A stretch of DNA of 50,916 nucleotides, taken from CAZNPL01 sp964574815 (GTDB taxonomy: Bacteria; Planctomycetota; Phycisphaerae; UBA1845). The notes under the pieces were generated by a model. That model worked only from the letters and a program-made list of their open reading frames with translations. It was not told the DNA's origin and ran no database searches. Positions 24,026 through 33,250 of this stretch are shown here, piece after piece. The DNA lies in assembly GCA_964574815.1 (NCBI GenBank), contig CAZNPL010000045.1, positions 1-50,916 of the forward strand, in the 5' to 3' direction. Position 1 is the stretch's first letter. Every line of letters starts with the position of its first letter. The position numbers and the translations under genes were made by a program.

Positions 24026-27000
24026 ATGATTGACCGACGCCTCTGCGGCGGCGTTATCCTGGCGCTGCTTTGTACCTTGTGCGTTCAGGTAAAGGGACAG
24101 ATCGTCTTCACGGACACTTTGAACAACGACGATTTCGCTCACGCGGACGACACCGGCCTGGTAAATGCCGGAACCGCGGTGCTTCTCGATGGACAGCTCG
24201 GAGAGAGTTTCCCGAGCGACTACGAGGACTATTTCTTCCTGACGGTCACCGAAGAGGCGGCGTTGCCTTTACACCTTCAAGTGACGATGAGGGGCGTGGT
24301 GGAAGACGTATGGAGGCACACGTCGCTCTATGATTCTGAGGAACTCAGGATCATGGGCGCTCAAACCAGCGAGGCGGATGAGGACATTGGGTTCGAGACG
24401 TATATCGTCGAACCGGGGTTGCACTACGTCATGACTCACGCGGTCCCGTATCCGGGGATCGAGGTGGTGACGTACGAGTTGGAGATTATCTCGTCCGAAG
24501 TCAAAGACCCGGCGGGCGTGTTCGGGACCGATCAGGACACATGTATTCCCGCACCCACGCTGCTGGCGCTGTTCACCGACCAGTTCATCGGCGATGGACC
24601 GGTCGGGCGGGCGGATGTGGACTGCTTCTGTTTCAAGACGGGAGGTCCGTCGATCGTCTCTGCCACCGTCACCTCAAGTCACCGAGGTCTCCTGGAGCCG
24701 ATGCTGAAGGCAGGCCCCACGGGAGCGCTGATCACGCCCTTTGAGCAATTGCGTCCGGACCTCAAGGCGCATTCCGTCAGGGCGGCCGCCTTCGGCGCCG
24801 GCGAGGCTCGCGTCTGCGTCAGCGGTGGCGAGACCCAATCGGGGTCGGTGGGATTCTACGATTTGGCGTTTGACGTCCATCCGGTGTCGACCGGCGGCGG
24901 GCCGTTGGAGCCGAATGATTCCATTTCCCAGGCGACGCCAACGGGCCTGTCAGGGCCGGGTTCAGTGGGATTTGCGGGCGAGCTCGGCGACGGCGTTTTT
25001 GGGGAGCTGCGCGGAGACGTCGATTTCTACCGCATCGAGAATGTCCTGGACGAGCGGCTTGACGTGAGCGTGCGTCCCGCTGATGGCTCGAGCGTCATGC
25101 CGGTGGTGCACCTCTACAACGATCTGGGCATCAAGCTGGAGACCTGGGCGGCGGGCGAGGATGGCCGGGCAGGCGGGAGCTACGCATTTCGCTGCGCGGA
25201 CCTGCCGGGCTTACCTCCGGCGTCGTTGGATCTGTACGTGGCCATCCAGGGCGCGGGCGCCCGCCCGCCGCGCGACCCCTTCGTGCCCAACCCCGACGTG
25301 CAGACCTACTCCCTCGACCAACTGGTGTCGCTGCACGCGGTCGGCGCCGATTCGGCAAGCACAGGGCCGTATGAGGCCACGTTTGCGGTACACCCGGCTG
25401 ATCTGACCGATTGCGGTTCGGAGCCGAACGAGACGCTTCAGGAGGCCACCGACACGCAGCTAGTTGACAAAGGCGTCTACACCTGCGACCGAGGATTCCT
25501 TGACGACGGTCCCTGCGCCACGCCGGATCTCAATGTGGACTTCTTTGCGGTACACGTCGCGAACCCGCCGGTCCTGCTGAGCATCGCTGTGAACAGCGGC
25601 GGCTGTGGCGATCCCCGCAGCTTCCAGGTCTTCGACGCCGACGGTGTCCGCGTGGGCGGGGCTGATCAGGACTTCTGGGAGGACACACTGTGGACCGCCG
25701 GCACCTACTACATCAGCGTCTCGTATGCTCGAAACGAGGACTTTGATCCGCAGGTGCCCTGCTCGGGCGGCGGCGACGCGAGTGAGCCGCAACTGGGCGA
25801 CTACTACTGGGTGGAGATTCGGCTGGAGCCACCGGAGGCCAGCGCGTCACCGGCCGTGGCGTCCGCCTCCGCCTCGCCAATGGCTGCAGTCGACGACGCA
25901 TCGCTGTTCGCCACAAGTCTGGGTGGGTCTGATCGCAGTGTCGTGGAGTTGGATGCTGCGACAGGAGCGGAGATCACCGGATTCGTACCGCCGGAGACGA
26001 TCGTGGGTGGGGGAGAGGGCTTGGCGCTTGAGGGTGATGACGTGTTCTTCCTGGGGCGGTCGCGCAACTACCCTTATCTCTACCGGCTGGACGCTGGAAC
26101 CGGACGAGTGCTCGAGCGTATCACCACGTGGTTCGGCTCGGGCTTCTACGGCGACATCACGGCGATCAATAGCGTGCTGTACGTTGTGGACAAGTTGGAT
26201 GACGCGATCTACGCCTTGCCGACGACGTCACTCAAGGGCGGCGTCCGGCGATTGCCCGTCGGCGAGACGAGCGGGATCTCGATGTTCGGACCGATCGCCG
26301 GCGCGGCGATACCCTATCGACTGGTCGTAACCGACGCGACCGACTCGTCCAAAGTGCACCACATCTCGCCGTTGGATGGCAGCGTGGTCACCTCGATGTC
26401 ACTCGGTACGAACTGCCAGTGCAACGCTGACGCCGATGGAGACGGCGACGTGGACGATGAGGACGCGCTGCGGATTCAATCCTGCGGGTCCAGTGCCATG
26501 TCGTTCACTGGGCGACTCGCCGACGAGAGCGGCGACAGTGCCTTGGACGGCGGCCCCGCCACGCCGTTCGATTGCCAATTCGCCGATTTGAACTGCGACG
26601 GCATCCTCAATTGGGAGGACGACACGATTCTGGATTGCCAGTGGAACGGCCCGGACCTGCCACCGAACGAAGGCTGCTGCCCGGAGGGTTTACCGAGCGT
26701 TCCGGTACACGCGACGAGTCTGGCCGCAACGGGCGAGGCCGCGCTGATCGCAGGCAATTGGACGGCGCCCAATCTGCACGTGTTCGATAGGGGCGGGCGC
26801 TTCGAGGAAACCGTCGGCGTCGACGCGCCGGTGGGCAAGCTGGGCGGTGAGAGTTTTGGGTTACTCGGCGACGGGGACGGCAACGCAACCGTCGATCTGT
26901 TGGATTACGCGGTGCTGCAGCGTTGCCTGCCGGTGAACGGAGTGATGAGCGGCGACGGAGCATGTGCGGCGTTTGACTTCGACATCGATGATGACGTTGA

Positions 27001-27052
27001 CCTCAGTGACTATGCGGAGTTCTTTGTGTCGGCCAACGGTGTTGGATCGTAG
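24026..27052 (+). CDS. large secreted protein with PPC-type domains and dockerin-like EF loops
   Basis: A 1,008-residue exported protein. A signal peptide (GGVILALLCTLCVQVKG) is followed by three PPC-like beta-sandwich units, recognisable by opening motifs such as NDDFAHADDTG, EPNDSISQATPTGL and EPNETLQEATDTQLVD. The second has DVDFYRIENVLDERLDVSV. A propeller-like region (about 625-790) comes next, including SDRSVVELDAATGAEI. The C-terminus carries Asp-rich Ca-binding loops: DADGDGDVDDEDAL, DLNCDGILNWEDD, GDGNATVDLLDYAVL and DIDDDVDLSDYAEF. Start 24026 is preceded by GGAGG; an upstream ATG at 23951 abuts another GGGGAGG too closely. It is a paralogue of the protein at 28380. Confidence 0.8.
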   Translation: MIDRRLCGGVILALLCTLCVQVKGQIVFTDTLNNDDFAHADDTGLVNAGTAVLLDGQLGESFPSDYEDYFFLTVTEEAALPLHLQVTMRGVVEDVWRHTSLYDSEELRIMGAQTSEADEDIGFETYIVEPGLHYVMTHAVPYPGIEVVTYELEIISSEVKDPAGVFGTDQDTCIPAPTLLALFTDQFIGDGPVGRADVDCFCFKTGGPSIVSATVTSSHRGLLEPMLKAGPTGALITPFEQLRPDLKAHSVRAAAFGAGEARVCVSGGETQSGSVGFYDLAFDVHPVSTGGGPLEPNDSISQATPTGLSGPGSVGFAGELGDGVFGELRGDVDFYRIENVLDERLDVSVRPADGSSVMPVVHLYNDLGIKLETWAAGEDGRAGGSYAFRCADLPGLPPASLDLYVAIQGAGARPPRDPFVPNPDVQTYSLDQLVSLHAVGADSASTGPYEATFAVHPADLTDCGSEPNETLQEATDTQLVDKGVYTCDRGFLDDGPCATPDLNVDFFAVHVANPPVLLSIAVNSGGCGDPRSFQVFDADGVRVGGADQDFWEDTLWTAGTYYISVSYARNEDFDPQVPCSGGGDASEPQLGDYYWVEIRLEPPEASASPAVASASASPMAAVDDASLFATSLGGSDRSVVELDAATGAEITGFVPPETIVGGGEGLALEGDDVFFLGRSRNYPYLYRLDAGTGRVLERITTWFGSGFYGDITAINSVLYVVDKLDDAIYALPTTSLKGGVRRLPVGETSGISMFGPIAGAAIPYRLVVTDATDSSKVHHISPLDGSVVTSMSLGTNCQCNADADGDGDVDDEDALRIQSCGSSAMSFTGRLADESGDSALDGGPATPFDCQFADLNCDGILNWEDDTILDCQWNGPDLPPNEGCCPEGLPSVPVHATSLAATGEAALIAGNWTAPNLHVFDRGGRFEETVGVDAPVGKLGGESFGLLGDGDGNATVDLLDYAVLQRCLPVNGVMSGDGACAAFDFDIDDDVDLSDYAEFFVSANGVGS

Positions 27053-27067
27053 GAAAAGGGGCTGATC

Positions 27068-28108
27068 GTGCAAAGATCCAAGGAGCAACAACGCGCGGCG
27101 AGTTTATACGAGGTTGTCATCAGCGTCGCAGCGCTCGGCGTGTTCTCGACGCTTCTTCTGCCCACCTTGGACGAAGCGCGTCGTGATGCGGAGGAAACCA
27201 AATGCCTGTTCAACCTCAAACGCCTCGCCGAAGCGGCCTCTTCACACGCGGCCGCGGATCCGAACGAATTTGCCCTGCCGCGCCATCGTTTGATGGGGCA
27301 GTTGAGCGGCGCTGTCGGCCTCTGGGAGTGGGGCGGAAAGTCGGGCCGGGGGGAGCCTCAGCAGGGAGGGAATCCGGTTACGTCCAAGTGGGGCACCATG
27401 CTCGGCAGGGGGCCGGCCTCTCGCGGACTCAACCAATTCGTGTACGGCGATGTGTTCCCCGACTACATACGAGACCCTGGCGGCGAACAATCGAACTGGC
27501 GGCATGATATGGAGTTGCAGTTGGATGCCTTTCGCTGCCCGGCGGACGTGGGCTACACGGGGCACCACTTCACCGCGTGGCAGGAGTCAAGATACACGTC
27601 GTACGATCACTACGGGAACAGCTACGCGGCCAACGCCCAGTGGGTCGGCGCCGCCGGCGCCGGTTGTAAGCTGATGAGCAACTCCCCCTTCCTTCGTCCG
27701 ATCTCCCGTGTACCTAACCCGGGAAACACGATTCTGATCATGGAGAACTGCGGGCTGTTCGCGTGGCGTATGAACTACGGTATCGATGGCTGCGAGTCCC
27801 TTAGCGGAGTGTTGGGCACCGATGTCGCCACCCGGGTGCTCGGCTGGCACGGATCGCCTTGGGTGTTCGCAACCGCATTCGTCGATGGACACGCCGGATT
27901 AACTCGCATGGAAGGCCACGAACATCCGCAGGCTCACCTGCTTCGTTACCCCGGATGCGACGGTGATCTTGACCAATGCTATGATGGATATCATTGCACC
28001 ATCATCCGGGGGCCCGGGTGGCAGATGGACACGCTGCCTGCGCCGCCGATTGCCACGGACATCAATTGCGGCGGATCCGGCGGCGTGGTCACACCGTACT
28101 ACCCGTAA
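27068..28108 (+). CDS. prepilin-like protein (type II secretion/DUF1559-like N-terminus)
   Basis: A 346-residue protein with a class III prepilin-like N-terminus. RAASLYEVVISVAALGVF has Glu at position +5 of the hydrophobic helix and Ala, not Gly, at the presumed cleavage site. CLFNLKRLAEAASSHAA follows, as in planctomycete pseudopilin-like proteins. The globular part has WHGSPWVFATAFVDGHAGL near the C-terminus, like the H-X9-DG-type end of DUF1559-related proteins. It starts at GTG 27068 with AAGGGG upstream, 15 bp after the preceding gene, and is likely co-transcribed with it. Whether it builds a filament or is just exported by this route is unknown. Confidence 0.65.
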   Translation: MQRSKEQQRAASLYEVVISVAALGVFSTLLLPTLDEARRDAEETKCLFNLKRLAEAASSHAAADPNEFALPRHRLMGQLSGAVGLWEWGGKSGRGEPQQGGNPVTSKWGTMLGRGPASRGLNQFVYGDVFPDYIRDPGGEQSNWRHDMELQLDAFRCPADVGYTGHHFTAWQESRYTSYDHYGNSYAANAQWVGAAGAGCKLMSNSPFLRPISRVPNPGNTILIMENCGLFAWRMNYGIDGCESLSGVLGTDVATRVLGWHGSPWVFATAFVDGHAGLTRMEGHEHPQAHLLRYPGCDGDLDQCYDGYHCTIIRGPGWQMDTLPAPPIATDINCGGSGGVVTPYYP

Positions 28109-28218
28109 CTCTTCCATCACCTGGCCGCTCCGAAGACACTTCGCCGTATTGGGCAAGCTGAGACCCTCACGAACCGATGGGGGCGTTGTTCGCGGCGCCC
28201 CGCCGTGGCCGCAGGCAG

Positions 28219-28282
28219 AAAATCTCACTTTTTTGCAAATTGCGTGTAAGAAATCGGCCCTGAAACAGACTTACCTCTGAAC
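28219..28282. promoter_or_regulatory. duplicated 64-bp element, copy A
   Basis: This stretch matches 49604-49667 at 58 of 64 positions, with a fully identical 33-bp core (28242-28274). The core contains GTAAG and CTTAC as inverted arms. About 36 bp further on is a strong hairpin, CGGGCCCC/GGGGCCCG (28318-28325 and 28334-28341), then the start of a secreted-protein gene (28380). A cis-regulatory or leader-RNA role is inferred. Confidence 0.6.
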
Positions 28283-28379
28283 GCTCGCTGCGGGCGGGTG
28301 TCGTGGGAGCCGGCGGGCGGGCCCCGAGTCGCGGGGGCCCGGCCGGCCCGGCGAAACACCACGAGAGAGGATGGGCGTT

Positions 28380-29324
28380 ATGGGTAAGTCACAGGGGTTG
28401 ATTACAGCGTGGCTGATTGCAACGTGGGCTGGTATCGCGCTCCCGGCGGGCTCAGCACGCGGCGAGCCCCTCCTTTCCGTGCCCGACACCGACCCGAACG
28501 ACACCATCTCTCAGGCGGTCGCGACCGGGCTGGTCGATCTTGGAACCGCCATCGCATCGCGGGCCGAGATCGACAACGGGCCGCTCGGGCCGGCCGACCG
28601 CGATTTCTTCTCCGTCGAGGTGACCGAATCCGCGCCCCTGCCCCTGCTGCTGACGGTCGCCATGACCGCCGACGACCCCGACTACGACGGCTACGTCCGC
28701 CTGTTCGGGCACTTCCCGCAACTGGCGGATGAACCGGAGGGGCTCATCGAACTTGCGAACCACGACGACATAGACGCCACCCACCTGGACCCGTCGCTCC
28801 AGACGTACATCGTGGAGCCCGGGACCTACACTGTGAGTGCCTCTCACAGTCTGAACCCGGCCTTCTCGCCGGCGGACGATTCGAGCGGACGTCCGTCGGC
28901 GGAAGGCGGGTTCGATCTCGCGGTCCTTCTGTCTCAGGCGCTGAAACCCGACAGTACATACGAAACCGGAGGCTTCCCCTGCATCGACGCGGTGCCCGTT
29001 TCGGTCGAGGACGGCCCCTTGGAACCAAACGATTCGATATCGGAATCAACCCCTAGCGAACTGGCAGGGCCCGGCTCGGCGAGCTTTGCGGCCTCCATCG
29101 GTGACGGCCTGTTCGGCGTGCTCCGCGGCGACGCTGATTTCTATCAGACTCCGTCGGTGCTCGACGAACGGCTGGCTATCGAAGTCTCGCCGACCGGTGA
29201 CCCGGCCAGTTTGATTCCGGTGCTTCATTTATACGACGACCTCGGCGTGCACTTGGCCTGGGGTAGCGTGGTCAACCCGACCGTTGAAAATGTCGCTTAT
29301 CGCGCCGTGGAAATGCAGCCGTGA
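28380..29324 (+). CDS. secreted PPC-type protein, short paralogue
   Basis: A 314-residue exported protein with a signal peptide (WLIATWAGIALPAGSARG). Two PPC-like beta-sandwich units follow, opening with DPNDTISQAVATGLVD and EPNDSISESTPSELAGP. The second has GDGLFGVLRGDADFYQ and VLDERLAIEVSP, closely matching the gene at 24026. Unlike that paralogue, it stops soon after the second unit (AYRAVEMQP) and has no propeller or dockerin-like tail. The longer start at 28371 is possible; 28380 is preferred for spacing from GAGAGG. Copy A of the 64-bp element and a GC-rich hairpin lie in its leader. Confidence 0.7.
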   Translation: MGKSQGLITAWLIATWAGIALPAGSARGEPLLSVPDTDPNDTISQAVATGLVDLGTAIASRAEIDNGPLGPADRDFFSVEVTESAPLPLLLTVAMTADDPDYDGYVRLFGHFPQLADEPEGLIELANHDDIDATHLDPSLQTYIVEPGTYTVSASHSLNPAFSPADDSSGRPSAEGGFDLAVLLSQALKPDSTYETGGFPCIDAVPVSVEDGPLEPNDSISESTPSELAGPGSASFAASIGDGLFGVLRGDADFYQTPSVLDERLAIEVSPTGDPASLIPVLHLYDDLGVHLAWGSVVNPTVENVAYRAVEMQP

Positions 29325-29339
29325 GCAAGGAGGAACCGC

Positions 29340-32333
29340 ATGGTGCACTGTAATAAGACACATCGGCTCGTCTTGCTTTTTGCGATCGCCTCCATCAGCG
29401 TATTATGCGGGGCAGTAAGGGCCGCTGAAGTCATATACGTCAATGCTGACGCAGCAGGCGCAAACACCGGCTTAAATTGGACCGACGCCTACACCGACCT
29501 CCAGGACGCGCTCGATGAAGCAGACGCGCTGAACACAGCGGGCATCGAAATCTGGGTCGCCGCGGGCACGTACGTACCCGGTAGAGGCGAAGGCACGGCA
29601 TCGTCGAGCTTCGAGTTGATCAGCGGCGTCGGACTGTACGGCGGGTTCGCAGGCACCGAATCGTTGCGCCATCAGCGCGACCCGGCCCGTCACCCGACCG
29701 TGCTCTCGGGCGATATCTACGGCAACGACGGCCCGGACTTCGAGAACATCGCCGGCAACTGCCTGAACGTGGTCCGCATCATCGACGGCGATAGCGCCAC
29801 CGTTTTGGACGGCTTCGTCATCACGGGCGGCAATTCGTACTTCAGTATCGAAGGGGGCAAGTCCAGCGGCTGGGGAGGCGGATTGTACGTCGAGGGCGGA
29901 AGCCCGACGATCCGACGTTGCACGTTCTTGCGAAACAGCGCTGATGATTTCGGCGGGGCCGTCTTCATCTGGGAGGACAGCTCGGCGAAACTGGTCGATT
30001 GCGTCTTTGTCGAGAACCGCGCAGCAGTGGGCGGAGCGACAAGCGTCAGCGAAAGCACGCCTGTGCTGGCCAACTGTGTATACCTCGGCAACACGACCCA
30101 TACGTCGTGGCACGGGTTCAGTCATGGCGGCGCCGCCTATTTGGCGAGCAGCTGCGCCACGGTTGTGAACTGCGTCATAAACGGCAACAGTGCCGAATTT
30201 GGCGGGGCTGTCCATATGGAAGGCGAAGCGGCGTCGACGCTGGTTAACTGCACGCTAAGCCATAACCACGCCACCACGAGTGCCGGGGGCGTTCACAGTT
30301 CGTCAGTCCCCGGTCCGGCACTCTACAACACGATCATTTGGGGCAACACCGAGGTCGGCGGAAGCGCGCAGGAATCGCAGTTTCGATGGGACTCTCGCAG
30401 GTCACCCCCCGTCCTGGAGCACTGCTGCGTCATGGGGTGGACCGGCCAACTCGGCGGGTTCGGCAATTTCGATGGCAATCCGCGGTTCATCGATGCGGAC
30501 GGGCCGGACCAGGTTCTGGGAACTATGGATGATAACCTCCGCGTGCAGGCCGGCTCGCCGTGTATCAATCGCGGCAGCGACGAGCTGCTTCCCGCCGACG
30601 AGGCGGATCTGGACGAGGATGGCGACAGATCGGAACCGGTTCCACTGGACCTGGATCGGCGGACTCGCGTCATCGGGCCGATGGTCGACATCGGGGCGTT
30701 CGAGTTCTCTGACTGTAACGGCAACGGGGTCACCGACGACCAGGACATCCTGGCGGGGACGTCGCAGGACGTGAATGGTGACGGCGTCCCCGACGAATGC
30801 GAATGCCTCCGCGAGTCGGACTGTGACGACGCGAACCTGTGCACTGACGACGCGTGCGTCGAAGGGGAGTGCCGGAACCTGACGATCCCCAACTGCTGCA
30901 ACGCCGACTCCGAGTGCCTCGATGCGGACATCTGTACATTGGACACCTGTGTCAATGGGACGTGCCGGAACGATCGGATAGAGGGCTGCTGCACTTCTCG
31001 GGAGGATTGTTTCGTTGACGATCCGTGCGTAACCGCATTCTGTATCGACCATTGGTGCGAATTCGGCGCCGTCCCGGACTGTGACGATGCGGGAGACCTG
31101 CCCGTCCTGGACGAGGACGGGGACGGGGTGCCCGACGCGCGGGACCAGTGCCCCGGAACCGAGCCGGGAGCGCTCGTGAACAGCCTGGGCTGTGCGGATC
31201 ACGGTTCCGAGGACGACGACGGTGACAACATCGAGAATCGACGTGACGAGTGCCCCGATACGCCGCCCGGCGTACGTGTGGACCGCTTGGGCTGCCCGTG
31301 CAGCAGTTCGGACCTCGATGACGACGGCGACGGCGTCTACTACTGCGACGATCTGTGCGTGTCGACGCCGTCGGACGAGGGGGCCGACGAGCGCGGCTGT
31401 TCGTGCAGTCAGCTCGATGCGGATTACGACAAGGTCGACAACTGCGACGATCGGTGTCCGGGCACGTTCCCCCTCGAGCTTGTTGACGAATCCGGGTGCA
31501 GTTGCCGCCAGAGGGACGGCGACGAAGACGGCGTCAACGACTGTCGCGATCTTTGTCCGGAAACGCCAGAAGGCGAACGCGTCGACACGCAGGGCTGCGC
31601 GTGCGAACAGTTGGACGGCGATTCGGACGGAGTTGACGACTGCCGTGACCGCTGTCCGGGTACCCCCGATCGTGAGGCAGTCGACGAGGACGGTTGCACG
31701 TCATTGCAAAGGGATGCGGACCTTGACGGTGTACCACACTGGCAGGATCACTGCCCGAACACGCTACTCGGCGAGCTGGTCAATTATCGGGGCTGTGCGG
31801 CAACCCAGTTGGACAGCGACGGGGACGGTGTGCCTGATGGACGGGACAAATGCACGGCAACATCACCGGGGCGGGCGACGGACGGAGACGGCTGCTCGCC
31901 AGAGCAGCTTGGCGATGACGACGCCGACGGCGTGCCGAACTACCGCGATCAATGTCCAAAGACCCCGGACGGATCGCTCGTCAGCGTGATCGGCTGCTCG
32001 TGTGATGCGCTCGACGACGATGAGGACGGCGTCAGCAACTGCGAAGACTTCTGCCCCGATACGTCGTTGGGCGTCCCCGCCAACGAATATGGTTGCGCGT
32101 GCAACCAGCGCGACGGCGACGGCGACGACGTGAATGATTGCTACGATCTCTGTCCGCAAACACCGATCGGCGAACCAGTATCTTCAGACGGCTGTAGTGC
32201 GGCCGATCTAGCGCCCGCGGCCGCTCCGGCTCCGCCGGCGATGCCCTGCGGCGCGGTCGGGGTAGTACACGTCACCGTGCTCATGATCGGCCTGGCTTTC
32301 CTTGGCTTTGGTCCGGCACGGAGGAGAAGATGA
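29340..32333 (+). CDS. secreted beta-helix protein with thrombospondin type 3-like repeats and C-terminal anchor
   Basis: A 997-residue protein. After the signal peptide, residues 30-450 form a right-handed parallel beta-helix like pectin-lyase folds (IYVNADAAGANTG, WVAAGTYVPG, VGLYGGFAGTES, GGGLYVEGGSPTIRRC). The spacer CNGNGVTDDQDILAGTSQDV and Cys-rich EGF-like units follow. Then come 11 tandem repeats like DEDGDGVPDARDQCPGTEPG, the Ca-binding thrombospondin-3 type. The end is a Pro/Ala linker, MPCGAVG, one membrane helix and ARRRR, which looks like a C-terminal sorting signal. AAGGAGG precedes the ATG. It lies 15 bp after the short PPC protein, in the same run. Confidence 0.82.
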   Translation: MVHCNKTHRLVLLFAIASISVLCGAVRAAEVIYVNADAAGANTGLNWTDAYTDLQDALDEADALNTAGIEIWVAAGTYVPGRGEGTASSSFELISGVGLYGGFAGTESLRHQRDPARHPTVLSGDIYGNDGPDFENIAGNCLNVVRIIDGDSATVLDGFVITGGNSYFSIEGGKSSGWGGGLYVEGGSPTIRRCTFLRNSADDFGGAVFIWEDSSAKLVDCVFVENRAAVGGATSVSESTPVLANCVYLGNTTHTSWHGFSHGGAAYLASSCATVVNCVINGNSAEFGGAVHMEGEAASTLVNCTLSHNHATTSAGGVHSSSVPGPALYNTIIWGNTEVGGSAQESQFRWDSRRSPPVLEHCCVMGWTGQLGGFGNFDGNPRFIDADGPDQVLGTMDDNLRVQAGSPCINRGSDELLPADEADLDEDGDRSEPVPLDLDRRTRVIGPMVDIGAFEFSDCNGNGVTDDQDILAGTSQDVNGDGVPDECECLRESDCDDANLCTDDACVEGECRNLTIPNCCNADSECLDADICTLDTCVNGTCRNDRIEGCCTSREDCFVDDPCVTAFCIDHWCEFGAVPDCDDAGDLPVLDEDGDGVPDARDQCPGTEPGALVNSLGCADHGSEDDDGDNIENRRDECPDTPPGVRVDRLGCPCSSSDLDDDGDGVYYCDDLCVSTPSDEGADERGCSCSQLDADYDKVDNCDDRCPGTFPLELVDESGCSCRQRDGDEDGVNDCRDLCPETPEGERVDTQGCACEQLDGDSDGVDDCRDRCPGTPDREAVDEDGCTSLQRDADLDGVPHWQDHCPNTLLGELVNYRGCAATQLDSDGDGVPDGRDKCTATSPGRATDGDGCSPEQLGDDDADGVPNYRDQCPKTPDGSLVSVIGCSCDALDDDEDGVSNCEDFCPDTSLGVPANEYGCACNQRDGDGDDVNDCYDLCPQTPIGEPVSSDGCSAADLAPAAAPAPPAMPCGAVGVVHVTVLMIGLAFLGFGPARRRR

Positions 32334-32477
32334 TTCAGACGCCGCCTGGGGCGGCAAGAGGTCTTGCCAAAATGGGTGTGAAGAACCCCGCATGTACGTC
32401 GAGCCGGAAAACATGAGCACGGTTCAAATGTATGGACTCACCGGGAAACACAGATGATCTTTCCGGGAGGTGCTTTA

Positions 32478-33138
32478 ATGTGTTTGAACAGACCAAACAA
32501 AGTTGCGTCGCGTGCGATATCGTTGGTCATCGGTTTCGGAGTCGTGGGACTTCAAACGAGCCACGCAGGCGTTTACGACGTCATCGATCAATCCCAGGAC
32601 GAGGTCGATGTGGTTGTGGGCATTCCGCGTCCGGATCAGGGGGCCGTCGGGCAACGGTTCAGCCCCCACCGTTCCGAAATGCACTTTGTCGAATTGGCGA
32701 TGTTCGACGCCTCAGCCGAGGCGAACGGCGGATCGGCATTCGTGCGGGTGCGAGCCGGTACCCTTGACGGGCCGGTCCTGGGGACGAGCGAAACGGTCTT
32801 CCTGGAGGATTGCTTTCAGTTTCCTGGTGGGCCAGGATGCGGAATGCACCTTGGCCAGGTGGCCCAGGTTCGTTTCGATTTTTTCCGAACCTGTTCTGTT
32901 TCCGCCAGGGCCTGATCCCGTGTTTGAAATCGTGCATGCCGGGGGCGATTCGCTCGGAGTCGCGTTCGCCGATGACGATCCATACCGCCCCGGACAGGGG
33001 TTTGTCGAGGACCTCGGCGAACTCGACTGGGACCTGACGTTTCGAGCGGGTATCGTTGTACCGGAGCCGGCAACAGTGGCCTTGCTCGGTACCGGGCTCA
33101 TACTCATTCGTCTGCGCCGGAGACGGCGAACCGGCTGA
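32478..33138 (+). pseudogene. PEP-CTERM secreted protein interrupted by a frameshift
   Basis: The start ATG 32478 has GGGAGGTG upstream and a signal peptide ending TSHA. The first frame (to 32915) reads through a beta-rich domain (AVGQRFSPHRSEMHFVELAM) but ends soon after VRFDFFRTCSV. The frame one base over continues the same protein (SEPVLFPPGPDPVFEIVHAG) to a perfect PEP-CTERM tail, VPEPATVALLGTGLILI plus an Arg cluster. The break coincides with a run of six T (32879-32884); losing one T restores a single frame of about 219 codons. This may be a sequencing error, a true mutation, or slippage-based switching. PEP-CTERM proteins need an exosortase, which is not in the window. Confidence 0.75.
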
Positions 33139-33250
33139 GCGCCCCTGATCCCTGAAGCCATGCCTCGTCGGGACGGTGCGGCCCACGCCGCGCTCGTCGT
33201 CGAGCGTTCGGGCGGATGCGCGTCGCGCACGCCGTATAACCCCCGCCTCA

